This document shows positions 39,581-48,133 of a stretch of DNA of 48,847 nt, piece by piece. A model generated the notes under the pieces. That model worked only from the letters and a program-made list of their open reading frames with translations. It searched no databases and was not told the DNA's origin. Each line of letters opens with the position of its first letter. The stretch's first letter is position 1. Source of the DNA: a bacterium (GTDB lineage Bacteria; Bacteroidota; Bacteroidia; Bacteroidales; Muribaculaceae); the NCBI GenBank assembly GCA_004559845.1, contig SFWW01000004.1:1-48847 (forward strand). The letters are read 5' to 3'. The position numbers were made by a program, and so were the translations under genes.

Positions 39581-40663
39581 ATGAAAAAGGTAATTACAGC
39601 AATTCTCGCTTTTGTGGTGGTGGCGCTCATGGCATTCGGATATTGGGATGCTATGAAGCATCGCGAGCACATTGGTGAGAAACCTTTCGACCCCAAGGAA
39701 ACCATTTTTGAGCACTTGGGCGACGCCTACGGCTGGGAGGTGCCCTTTAATCACAACATGCGCATCCCGCTGCCCATAATCGTGGTGGATGACCAAAATT
39801 CGCTCCATTGCTTCCTTTCAAGCAATGTGGCGCATGGCGCCTCCCACGATGGCTTTTATATCGCACAAAGCGGCGACCATAAAGGCAAAGTGGTGGGCAC
39901 TGATGCCAATGGAAAGGAATATAGGCCACTTGATTTCTCTATCACCAAAAATGCTGCCGGCATCTTCATTTCCGCCATCTTGGTGGTGCTGATGGTGATG
40001 AGCATCAGAAATTGGTATAAAAAGCACCAAATGAAAGCGCCGCGCAAATTCACCGCCGCTTTGGAAATGATTGTGGAATTTGTGTACCACGACACGATTC
40101 GCCCCATTATGGGCAAAGAGGCGCCTAAATACGGGCCTTATTTGCTCACTTGCTTCTTCTTCATCCTCACGATGAACTTGCTGGGCTTGATTGTGATATT
40201 TCCCGGTGGCGCCAATCTTACCGGCAATTTGGCAGTGACCATGGTGCTTGCCGTAGCCACATTCCTGGTGACCAACCTCACCGGCAACAAAGAATACTGG
40301 AAAGAAATTTTCTGGCCCGACGTGCCCGTGGCTTTGAAATTGCCGCTGATGCCGGTGATTGAAATTTTCGGCATCTTCACCAAGCCCATTGCGTTGATGA
40401 TTCGTTTGTTTGCCAATATGATGGGCGGCCACATGGTGGTGATTGTGTTTGTGTCGCTGATATTCATTTTCGGCGGCTTGTTTGGAGTGGCTGTGGGTGC
40501 CGCCACATCGGTGTTCTCCCTCGCTTTCTCCTTGTTTATGCTCTTGCTCGACACGTTGGTGAGTTTCATACAAGCCTATGTGTTTACCATCCTCTCCACC
40601 ATGTTTATCTTTATGGCGCATCCGCAGCATCATGGTGCAGAACACGAACAAATTACAGAATAA
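39581..40663 (+). CDS. atpB: ATP synthase F0 subunit a
   Basis: A 360-residue membrane subunit forming the proton half-channels. The essential Arg is Arg275 in MIRLFANMMGGH. It is about 100 residues longer than the E. coli protein because of an N-terminal part that begins with a hydrophobic segment (MKKVITAILAFVVVALMAFG) and continues with about 100 residues of probably periplasmic sequence before the first canonical helix; such extensions are known in Bacteroidota. The frame is open to 39557, overlapping atpC, but ATG 39581 is the natural start. The C-terminus is His-rich (MAHPQHHGAEHEQ). Confidence 0.96.
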   Translation: MKKVITAILAFVVVALMAFGYWDAMKHREHIGEKPFDPKETIFEHLGDAYGWEVPFNHNMRIPLPIIVVDDQNSLHCFLSSNVAHGASHDGFYIAQSGDHKGKVVGTDANGKEYRPLDFSITKNAAGIFISAILVVLMVMSIRNWYKKHQMKAPRKFTAALEMIVEFVYHDTIRPIMGKEAPKYGPYLLTCFFFILTMNLLGLIVIFPGGANLTGNLAVTMVLAVATFLVTNLTGNKEYWKEIFWPDVPVALKLPLMPVIEIFGIFTKPIALMIRLFANMMGGHMVVIVFVSLIFIFGGLFGVAVGAATSVFSLAFSLFMLLLDTLVSFIQAYVFTILSTMFIFMAHPQHHGAEHEQITE

Positions 40664-40707
40664 TTAAAACATCAAAAAAAATAAAAAACTATTAAAACTT
40701 AAAGACT

Positions 40708-40950
40708 ATGTTAAGTATGATTTTAGCAGTTGAAGCTATTGCAGCACTTGGTGCAGCTATTGGCGCAGGTATCGCAGCAATCGCAGCAGGTATCGGTATT
40801 GGTAAAATTGGTGGTGCAGCTATGGAAGCCATTGCACGTCAACCACAATCCACCGGCGACATTCGTAGCAATATGATTGTGATTGCCGCTCTTATTGAAG
40901 GTGTGGCGTTCTTCGCACTCATCGTTTGTATTCTCGCGTTGTTCCTCTAA
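40708..40950 (+). CDS. atpE: ATP synthase F0 subunit c
   Basis: An 80-residue hairpin of two membrane helices forming the rotor ring. Helix 1 has the Gly/Ala-rich packing motif, the polar loop is RQP (44-46) and the ion-binding carboxylate is Glu64 in AALIEGVAFF. The Ser/Thr that follows Glu in sodium-type rings is not present, so proton coupling is inferred. Confidence 0.97.
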   Translation: MLSMILAVEAIAALGAAIGAGIAAIAAGIGIGKIGGAAMEAIARQPQSTGDIRSNMIVIAALIEGVAFFALIVCILALFL

Positions 40951-40977
40951 TATTCCACTTAATTCATTCATTTAGCA

Positions 40978-41475
40978 ATGGAACTGTTTAAGCCTGAGTA
41001 TGGCTTGGTGTTTTGGATGTTTTTGGCATTTGCGTGCTTATATTTCATCCTGGCTAAATGGGCTTGGCCCTTTATCATCAAATCGATGGAAGAGCGTGCC
41101 GACCTCATCGACAAAGGCGTGGCGTATGCACAAGAAGCAAAGGCACACCTTGATAATGCCAAGGCTGAAGCCAACCAAGTGATTGCCGAAGCCAGAAAGC
41201 AACAAGCCGACATCCTTCGCGATGCAGCAAAAATGAAGTCCACCCTCATTGAAGAGGCGAAGGCTGCTGCAGCAGAAGAAGCGAAGAAAGTGACTGAAGC
41301 TGCTCAGGTAGCCATCGACCAGGCTCGCAAGGAATCTGAAAAACAATTGCGCCGTGAAGTGAGCGCATTTGCGCTACAAATCGCTGAGCAAGTGGTGCGC
41401 CAAAATATGGCTAACGATAATGCTCAACGTGCACTGGTAGAAAAATTGTTGAACGAGGTGGAGACTAAAAACTAA
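40978..41475 (+). CDS. atpF: ATP synthase F0 subunit b
   Basis: A 165-residue peripheral-stalk subunit with one N-terminal membrane helix (about 8-28, YGLVFWMFLAFACLYFIL) and a long charged, Ala-rich coiled coil to the end. Length and layout are typical. It starts 27 nt after atpE and is followed by atpH after 8 nt. Confidence 0.95.
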   Translation: MELFKPEYGLVFWMFLAFACLYFILAKWAWPFIIKSMEERADLIDKGVAYAQEAKAHLDNAKAEANQVIAEARKQQADILRDAAKMKSTLIEEAKAAAAEEAKKVTEAAQVAIDQARKESEKQLRREVSAFALQIAEQVVRQNMANDNAQRALVEKLLNEVETKN

Positions 41476-41483
41476 TTAGTGAT

Positions 41484-42023
41484 ATGAACGACGGACTTAT
41501 TCCCAATCGATACGCAAAGGCGCTATTTAAAGCGGCGGCCGAAGGTAATGAGCAAGCTCGAATTTACGACGAGATGAAACAATTGCTCTGCGCTTTCCAC
41601 TCGGTGCCGGCTTTAAGTGCCACTGTCAACAATCCGTTTATCGCTGTCGATGAAAAGGAAAAAGTGCTCTTGACAGCTGCCGGTGCAAAGCCCGATAGCA
41701 CACTCAAGAAATTTATATTGCTGGTTATTCACAAGAATCGCGCCTCTTTCCTGCGTTCCATGGCCCATGCCTACTTAAAACTCTATCGCGAGGCCTTTGG
41801 TATCGCCAGCGTTGAAATCGTGTCGGCAATTGATTTGTCGGATACCGAAATCAGCGGTATTTTGGATGTAGTAAAGCGTCAGCTCGGTGGCAAAACCATG
41901 GAGCAATCCGTGAAAGTGGACCCACAGCTCATTGGTGGTTTCACCGTGAGTGTCGACGGGATGGTGCTTGATGCATCAATTAAAAATGAATTAAAGAAAC
42001 TGCGTTTAAAACTCCTAAGTTAG
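41484..42023 (+). CDS. atpH: ATP synthase F1 subunit delta
   Basis: A 179-residue stator subunit connecting F1 to the b stalk. It begins with the family pattern NRYAKALFKAA and ends with DPQLIGGFTVSVDGMVLDAS, the conserved C-terminal signature. It is followed by atpA after 9 nt. Confidence 0.95.
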   Translation: MNDGLIPNRYAKALFKAAAEGNEQARIYDEMKQLLCAFHSVPALSATVNNPFIAVDEKEKVLLTAAGAKPDSTLKKFILLVIHKNRASFLRSMAHAYLKLYREAFGIASVEIVSAIDLSDTEISGILDVVKRQLGGKTMEQSVKVDPQLIGGFTVSVDGMVLDASIKNELKKLRLKLLS

Positions 42024-42032
42024 ATAAGCGAG

Positions 42033-43610
42033 ATGATCAACCCAAGTGAAATATCTGAAATACTGAAACAGCAACTCTGCGACGTGCAGCAAAAAGTGTC
42101 GTTTGAGGAAGTTGGTACAGTGCTCGAGGTGGGCGACGGCGTGGCACACGTGTATGGACTCGACAATGTGGAGGCCAACGAACTCGTTGAGTTTGAAAAT
42201 GGTGTGACCGGCGTGGCTATGAACCTTGAAGAAAGCAATGTAGGTGTCATCCTCATGGATAAGGTGGACTCGGTGAAGGAGGGTATGAAAGTGACCCGCA
42301 CCGGCCAAATCGCTTCTATCCCCGTGGGTGAAGGACTCTTGGGCCGCGTAATCAATGTGCTGGGTGAACCTATCGACGGAAAAGGACCCATTGAGGGTGA
42401 ATTGCTCCGACTGCCTTTGGAAAGAAAGGCTCCGGGCGTGATTTTCCGTCAACCCGTGAACCAACCATTGCAAACCGGTCTCAAGGCTATCGACTCAATG
42501 ATTCCCATTGGTAGAGGACAGCGCGAATTGATTATCGGCGACCGCCAAATTGGTAAAACCGCCATCGCCCTCGACACCATCATCAATCAAAAAGCCGGCT
42601 ACGATGCCGGACACCCGGTTTACTGCATCTATGTGGCTATCGGTCAGAAGGCTTCCACCGTGGCAGCCCTTGTGAATGAGCTCACTCAGCATGGTGCAAT
42701 GCCTTATTCTATCGTGGTGGCTGCCACTGCTGCCGATTCAGCAGCTATGCGCTACTATGCACCCTTTGCCGGTGCTGCTATCGGCGAATTTTTCCGCGAT
42801 TCTGGACGCGATGCCCTCGTGGTGTACGACGACCTCTCGAAGCAAGCTGTGGCTTACCGCGAAATTTCATTGATTTTGAAGCGCCCCTCGGGTCGTGAAG
42901 CATATCCCGGCGATATCTTCTATTTGCATAGCCGCTTGCTGGAGCGTGCCGCAAAAATCAACGACAACCAAGAAGTGGCTGCCGCAATGAACGACCTTCC
43001 CGAGGTGCTCAAGCCTTTGGTGAAAGGTGGTGGCTCCCTCACCGCACTCCCCATTATCGAAACCCAAGCAGGCGACGTGTCGGCTTATATCCCTACCAAC
43101 GTGATTTCCATTACCGATGGTCAGATTTATTTGGAATCCGCCCTCTTCAATAATGGTATTCGCCCGGCAGTGAATGTGGGTATTTCTGTGTCGCGTGTGG
43201 GTGGTAATGCACAAATCAAGTGTATGAAGAAGGTGGCAGGTACGCTCAAAATCGCACAAGCACAGTTCCGTGAATTGGAATCGTTTACCAAATTTGGTGG
43301 CGATATCGACCCCGTGACTGCGCGCACCATCGACACCGGTCGCAAAAACGAACGCCTCCTGGTGCAACCACAATACGAACCCGTGGCTGTGGAACATCAA
43401 GTGGCAGTGATTTATTGCGGTGTGAACGGATTGCTCGAAAAAGTGCCCATCGACAAAGTGGCAGAGTTTGAAAAACTCTTCATTCAATATTTGCAAGCCA
43501 AGCATCAAGCCGATGTGCTCGATGTGCTCAAGAGCGGCAAAATTGATGCAGATGTGGAAAGCAAACTCCGTGCCGCTGCAATCGAAATTGCCGGCAAATA
43601 TTCCGCTTAA
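42033..43610 (+). CDS. atpA: ATP synthase F1 subunit alpha
   Basis: A 525-residue non-catalytic nucleotide-binding subunit with Walker A GDRQIGKTAIA, the arginine-finger region in ALFNNGIRPAVNVGISVSRVGG (read in two parts: PAVNVGISVSRVG follows the strand) and the usual C-terminal domain. N-terminal helix contacts delta (MINPSEISEILKQQL). Full length with no break. Confidence 0.98.
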   Translation: MINPSEISEILKQQLCDVQQKVSFEEVGTVLEVGDGVAHVYGLDNVEANELVEFENGVTGVAMNLEESNVGVILMDKVDSVKEGMKVTRTGQIASIPVGEGLLGRVINVLGEPIDGKGPIEGELLRLPLERKAPGVIFRQPVNQPLQTGLKAIDSMIPIGRGQRELIIGDRQIGKTAIALDTIINQKAGYDAGHPVYCIYVAIGQKASTVAALVNELTQHGAMPYSIVVAATAADSAAMRYYAPFAGAAIGEFFRDSGRDALVVYDDLSKQAVAYREISLILKRPSGREAYPGDIFYLHSRLLERAAKINDNQEVAAAMNDLPEVLKPLVKGGGSLTALPIIETQAGDVSAYIPTNVISITDGQIYLESALFNNGIRPAVNVGISVSRVGGNAQIKCMKKVAGTLKIAQAQFRELESFTKFGGDIDPVTARTIDTGRKNERLLVQPQYEPVAVEHQVAVIYCGVNGLLEKVPIDKVAEFEKLFIQYLQAKHQADVLDVLKSGKIDADVESKLRAAAIEIAGKYSA

Positions 43611-43658
43611 TCCGATAGCCGGATAAAGTAGTTGTGATATAGCATATTATATAATTAT

Positions 43659-44546
43659 ATGTCAACATTAAGAGAACTTAAAAGTAGAATTGGTTCGGTT
43701 TCTTCCACAGAGAAAACCACCAGCGCGATGAAAATGATTTCGTCGGCAAAAATGCACAAGTTCACCTCTCAGCTCCAGCGCTTGTTGCCTTATCGCAATA
43801 TGGTGCAAGGTGTGATTGGGCACTTGCTTGCCACCGATGTGGAATATTCATCGCCACTGATCAATGTGCGTGAGGTGAAAAAGGTGGCTTTGGTGGCTTT
43901 TGGCTCCGACGATGGCTTGTGTGGCGCCTTCAATATTTATGTGAGCAAATTTTTGCTCAAAACGCTCGCTGCCACCCGTCAGAAATTCGGTGCCAATGTG
44001 GCAATCACCATCATTCCCGTGGGTAAGAAGATGGCGAAAGCGTTGCAGGGAATCAAGAATCCTGACTTTGAAGTGCGCACTGTGGAGGGCGTGAACACCC
44101 GTAGCAATGCCAATCAGCTTCACGATTTCACCGAACTGCTTCGAGGGTGTTTCCTGGATGGCACCTACGACCAAGTGAACTTGGTGTATATGCACTTCAA
44201 GAGCACCAGCCGCCAAATCCCTACTTGCGAGCAAATGTTGCCTGTAAGCTACGAGGCATTGATGAGCACTGCCGACCGCTCGGTTGCCAATCTGCCTTGT
44301 ATCTTTGAACCCGATGCTAACTCAATTTTCAATAGCGTGCTTCCGCTCTATATTCGCTCTATGATGCAAGAGGTGTTCACCGAAAGCTGTGCCTCGGAGC
44401 AGGCTTCTCGCGTGATGGCGATGCAAACCGCCAGCGACAATGCCAAAGAGCTGCTCGATGAGCTCAATTTGGAGTACAACAAACTTCGTCAGCAGGGCAT
44501 CACCACCGAGTTGCTCGACATCTTGGGCGGTCAGGTGGAGCGCTAA
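43659..44546 (+). CDS. atpG: ATP synthase F1 subunit gamma
   Basis: A 295-residue central-shaft subunit: N-terminal coiled coil with SVSSTEKTTSAMKMISSAKM, a Rossmann-like middle and the C-terminal helix with SRVMAMQTASDNAKELLDEL. It is the last atp gene; a hairpin (44571-44608) follows before nuoI. Confidence 0.97.
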   Translation: MSTLRELKSRIGSVSSTEKTTSAMKMISSAKMHKFTSQLQRLLPYRNMVQGVIGHLLATDVEYSSPLINVREVKKVALVAFGSDDGLCGAFNIYVSKFLLKTLAATRQKFGANVAITIIPVGKKMAKALQGIKNPDFEVRTVEGVNTRSNANQLHDFTELLRGCFLDGTYDQVNLVYMHFKSTSRQIPTCEQMLPVSYEALMSTADRSVANLPCIFEPDANSIFNSVLPLYIRSMMQEVFTESCASEQASRVMAMQTASDNAKELLDELNLEYNKLRQQGITTELLDILGGQVER

Positions 44547-44570
44547 TGAAAAATGATACTTCCACATTTT

Positions 44571-44608
44571 GGAGAATCCCCGATGCTATACCGGTCGGGG
44601 ATTGCTCC
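44571..44608 (+). terminator. Hairpin between atpG and nuoI, possible terminator
   Basis: Stem GGAG+AATCCCCGA (44571-44583) with TCGGGGATT+CTCC (44595-44608, one bulged G), followed 15 nt later by a run of seven T residues. The T run is not immediate, so partial termination or RNA processing are alternatives. The 126-bp gap also holds a weak promoter-like TTATTTTG (44629-44636). Confidence 0.6.
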
Positions 44609-44672
44609 AATTCAAGAATAAAATTTTTTTATTTTGCGGTATAGAATTTTTTGACATTGACTGATATTACTT

Positions 44673-45257
44673 ATGAGCATTAAGGAGTATTTTTCTTCTC
44701 TTTTTAAGGGTCTTTACAGCCTGATAAAAGGTATGGAGGTGACGGGTAAGGAACTCGTGACCAAAAAAGTTACTGAGCAGTACCCCGAAAATCGCGACTC
44801 TCTCCAAATTCCGGAGCGATTTAGGGCCACGCTTCAGTTTGTATACGATGAGGAGGGTTACCACAAATGCACAGGCTGTAAAACGTGTGAACGCAACTGC
44901 CCCAATGGTACGATCCAAATCACCACTAAAATGGTGGATTTGCCTAATGGCAAAAAGAAAATGAAACTCGATAAATATATCTACGATTTGGGTAGCTGCA
45001 CGTTTTGCGACCTTTGCGTGCTTTCTTGCCCGTTTAAGGCTATCGAGTTTAGCAACGACTTCGAGCAGTCGGTGTTCCGTCGCGAAGCGTTGGTAAAACA
45101 ATTGAATTATCTGCCAGAAAAGGAGAAGCCTGCTCCCGCTCCAGTAGTTAAGCCTGCCACTTCCGCCCCGAACGCAGAAGCGGCAACCAAGCCCGCTGCA
45201 GCACCTAAGAGTGCTGATGCTCAGGCTACCAATTCAGAAAATAAAGAAAATAAATAA
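44673..45257 (+). CDS. nuoI: NADH-quinone oxidoreductase subunit I
   Basis: A 194-residue ferredoxin-like subunit carrying two 4Fe-4S clusters (N6a and N6b): Cys66, 69, 72, 76 in CTGCKTCERNCP and Cys109, 112, 115, 119 in CTFCDLCVLSCP. Both are complete. After residue about 150 it has a low-complexity tail of some 45 residues rich in Ala, Pro, Lys and Asn that is outside the conserved core. nuoJ begins 3 nt after the stop. Confidence 0.96.
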   Translation: MSIKEYFSSLFKGLYSLIKGMEVTGKELVTKKVTEQYPENRDSLQIPERFRATLQFVYDEEGYHKCTGCKTCERNCPNGTIQITTKMVDLPNGKKKMKLDKYIYDLGSCTFCDLCVLSCPFKAIEFSNDFEQSVFRREALVKQLNYLPEKEKPAPAPVVKPATSAPNAEAATKPAAAPKSADAQATNSENKENK

Positions 45258-45259
45258 AC

Positions 45260-45775
45260 ATGGAATCAGTAGGAAATATTATTTTGTATTTCATAATTGC
45301 AATTGCAATTATCGTGTTCTCGCTTCTGGCAGTCACCACTCGAAAGATTCTGCGTTCGGCCACTTACTTGCTTTTTGTGCTCTTTGCCACCGCAATGGTG
45401 TATTTCCAACTCGATTTTGAGTTTTTGGGCGCCGTGCAAATTGCCGTGTATGCAGGGGGTATTTTGGTCTTGTTTGTGTTTGCAATTATGCTCACCCACA
45501 AGCCGGGGAAGGATGCTGAGCCGCTCACTTCGCAGAAGCGCGTGATGGGACTTTCGGCTGCCTTGTTGGGTGTGGCTGTGTGTGGTTATGCCTTGATAAG
45601 CTATGGCAAATTCTGTGCTCAGCAATTGTTGCCTGCCGGCGACTATAGCATTGAGCAAATTGGTAAAGCCTTGCTCAATAGCGACAAATTCGGTCTCTTG
45701 CTCCCCTTTGAGGCTGTGAGTGTATTGTTATTAGCATGTATAATAGGTGGTGTGGTGGTTGCTCGCCGCAGATAA
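45260..45775 (+). CDS. nuoJ: NADH-quinone oxidoreductase subunit J
   Basis: A 171-residue membrane subunit with five hydrophobic helices; the conserved helix with the pi-bulge region is seen in FLGAVQIAVYAGGILVLFVF. Only 2 nt separate it from nuoI. It ends with the basic VVVARRR. Confidence 0.95.
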   Translation: MESVGNIILYFIIAIAIIVFSLLAVTTRKILRSATYLLFVLFATAMVYFQLDFEFLGAVQIAVYAGGILVLFVFAIMLTHKPGKDAEPLTSQKRVMGLSAALLGVAVCGYALISYGKFCAQQLLPAGDYSIEQIGKALLNSDKFGLLLPFEAVSVLLLACIIGGVVVARRR

Positions 45776-45781
45776 TAGCAT

Positions 45782-45787
45782 AGGAGG
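45782..45787 (+). promoter_or_regulatory. Shine-Dalgarno-like site before nuoK
   Basis: AGGAGG, 9 nt before the nuoK start codon. Strong sites of this kind are rare in this window, where most genes have only A/T-rich leaders. Confidence 0.6.
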
Positions 45788-45796
45788 ATTAAAGAA

Positions 45797-46108
45797 ATGG
45801 ATATTAATATTTTAATGTATCTTGTTCCCAGCCTCATTATGTTTGGCTGCGGTGTCTACGGCTTTATCACCCGTAAGAATATGATTGCAATTTTGATTTC
45901 GCTCGAACTCATGCTCAATTCGGTGGATATCAATTTTGCTGTGTTTAACCGATACTTGTTCCCTGAACAGATGGATGGCATGTTTTTCGCCTTGTTTGCA
46001 ATTGCTATTGCCGCTGCCGAAACTGCCGTTGCCTTGGCTATTGTGATCAATGTGTTCCGCATTGCCAAGAAGGTGGACATTAATCAAATCACAAAACTGA
46101 AGTTCTAA
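45797..46108 (+). CDS. nuoK: NADH-quinone oxidoreductase subunit K
   Basis: A 103-residue, three-helix antiporter-like subunit with the conserved membrane glutamates in ISLELMLNSVDINF and AETAVALAIVINVFR. Normal length; 5 nt separate it from nuoL. Confidence 0.97.
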   Translation: MDINILMYLVPSLIMFGCGVYGFITRKNMIAILISLELMLNSVDINFAVFNRYLFPEQMDGMFFALFAIAIAAAETAVALAIVINVFRIAKKVDINQITKLKF

Positions 46109-46113
46109 GGATT

Positions 46114-48105
46114 ATGGATTTTAATATTACTATTGCAGTTGTTGCCCTTCCGCTGTTGATGTTCCTCTTTTTAGGGCTCGCAGGTGTGAAAATGGGGCGT
46201 AAACTGACCGGTGTGCTTGGCGTGATAGGTCAAGGTGTTACCACCGTATTGGCATATGGGGTGGCTCTCACCTATTTCTTTGGCACCGGTCAAGGACAGG
46301 TGGTGGATGGTGTGCGTCAAACTATCATCGTGGCTGATTGGGAATGGCTCAATCTGGGCGATAAGGTGATGGCAAACATTGGTTTTGAGCTCGATCCCAT
46401 TTCGGCGATGATGCTCATTGTGATTACCACCATTTCTTTCTTTGTGCATCTCTATAGTTTGGGCTATATGAGCGACCATCATGGTAATGCTGAGAAGGGA
46501 TTCCAACGCTATTATTCGTTCTTAGCGTTGTTCACCTTCTCTATGCTGGGTATGGTGGTGGCTACCAACATTTTCCAAATTTTCGTATTCTTTGAAATGG
46601 TGGGCGTTTCTTCCTACTTGCTCATCGGTTTCTATTATAGCTCTCCCGCAGCCATTCATGCCTCGAAGAAAGCGTTTATCGTTACTCGTTTGGCCGATTT
46701 CTTCTTCCTTTTCGGTGTGATTGTGCTGGGCTATGCTGTGAGCACGCTCACTTCACTGGTGCCGCAGGGCGAAAGTGCTTTGAGTTTTGCCACGTTGCTT
46801 TCTCAGCCCGATGCCATTTCGCAAGCCCTTAATTCGGTTACCTTCTTCGGAATGCCGGCTTTGCCTTTGGCGCTGATTTGCATCTTCATTGGTGGTGCCG
46901 GTAAATCGGCTATGTATCCGCTCCACATTTGGCTGCCCGATGCAATGGAAGGTCCAACTCCGGTGTCGGCATTGATTCACGCTGCTACCATGGTGGTGGC
47001 AGGTGTGTTCTTGGTGGCTCGCTTGTTCCCGCTTTACGTGATTTGCGATGTGGCTATCAATGTGGTGGCTGTTACCGGTGCTTTCACGGCATTCTATGCT
47101 GCTGCGGTGGCTTGTGTGCAAAGCGATATTAAGCGCGCACTTGCCTTCTCCACACTTTCGCAAATTGCCTATATGATGACTGCTTTGGGTGTGAGCACCG
47201 CTGCCGGTCATGGCGAAGAAGGTGGTTTGGGCTATATGGCATCTATGTTCCACCTCTACACCCACGCCATGTTTAAGGCTTTGCTCTTCTTGGTGGCAGG
47301 TGCAGTGATTCACGCCGTTCACAGCAACGAAAACAGTGCCATGCACGGCTTGCGCAAATACATGCCCATCAGCAATATTGCTTTCTTGATAGGCTGCTTG
47401 GCCATTGCCGGTATTCCGCCATTTGCCGGTTTCTTCTCTAAGGATGAAATCTTGGTGGCTTGCTACGAAAAAGGCACCTTCTGGGGCTTATGGATGTCGA
47501 TGGTGGCAGGTATGACTGCTTTCTATATGTTCCGCATCTACTTCCTGATTTTCCACTGGAAAGAACACGAAGTGCACGAAGGTCACGATGCGCCGCACGA
47601 AGGTCCTTGGACCATGAGCTTGCCGCTGATTGTGCTCTCTGCCGTGTCGGTGGTGGCAGGTTTGGTACCCTTCGGCGAATTGGTGACTGCCGATGGCAAA
47701 GCATTGCACACGCATATGAACTACACCGTGGCTATCTCCAGCGTGTGTGTGGCTTTGGTGGGCATTGGCTTGGCATTCAAGCTCTATTATAAAGAAAACC
47801 CGCTTCCGGCTCGCATGAAAAATGCTTGCTCCGGACTTTGGGAGGCAGCTTATCGCCGTTTCTACATGGACGAATTCTATCAGTTTATCACCCACAAAGT
47901 GATTTTCCAAAAAATTTGCAAACCCATTGCTTGGTTCGACCGTCATTGCATCGACGGCTTCTTCAATCTGTTGGGCGACGTTACCAATTCTTGTAGCTTT
48001 GCTATCCGCCGCCTGCAATCGGGCAATGTGCAATCGTATGTGTATGTCTACCTCATGGGCGCTATGCTCTTGGCAGCGGTAACTTTAGTGTGTGTTCTGA
48101 TTTAA
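46114..48105 (+). CDS. nuoL: NADH-quinone oxidoreductase subunit L
   Basis: A 663-residue proton-pumping subunit with about 16 membrane helices and the long lateral amphipathic helix near the C-terminus. Signatures include FFEMVGVSSYLLIGFYY, the channel-lining GGAGKSAMYPLHIWLPDAME, and HAATMVVAGVFLVAR. Full length and intact, unlike nuoM downstream. Confidence 0.97.
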   Translation: MDFNITIAVVALPLLMFLFLGLAGVKMGRKLTGVLGVIGQGVTTVLAYGVALTYFFGTGQGQVVDGVRQTIIVADWEWLNLGDKVMANIGFELDPISAMMLIVITTISFFVHLYSLGYMSDHHGNAEKGFQRYYSFLALFTFSMLGMVVATNIFQIFVFFEMVGVSSYLLIGFYYSSPAAIHASKKAFIVTRLADFFFLFGVIVLGYAVSTLTSLVPQGESALSFATLLSQPDAISQALNSVTFFGMPALPLALICIFIGGAGKSAMYPLHIWLPDAMEGPTPVSALIHAATMVVAGVFLVARLFPLYVICDVAINVVAVTGAFTAFYAAAVACVQSDIKRALAFSTLSQIAYMMTALGVSTAAGHGEEGGLGYMASMFHLYTHAMFKALLFLVAGAVIHAVHSNENSAMHGLRKYMPISNIAFLIGCLAIAGIPPFAGFFSKDEILVACYEKGTFWGLWMSMVAGMTAFYMFRIYFLIFHWKEHEVHEGHDAPHEGPWTMSLPLIVLSAVSVVAGLVPFGELVTADGKALHTHMNYTVAISSVCVALVGIGLAFKLYYKENPLPARMKNACSGLWEAAYRRFYMDEFYQFITHKVIFQKICKPIAWFDRHCIDGFFNLLGDVTNSCSFAIRRLQSGNVQSYVYVYLMGAMLLAAVTLVCVLI

Positions 48106-48133
48106 TACAATGGTTCTTTAAATTGAATTGATT

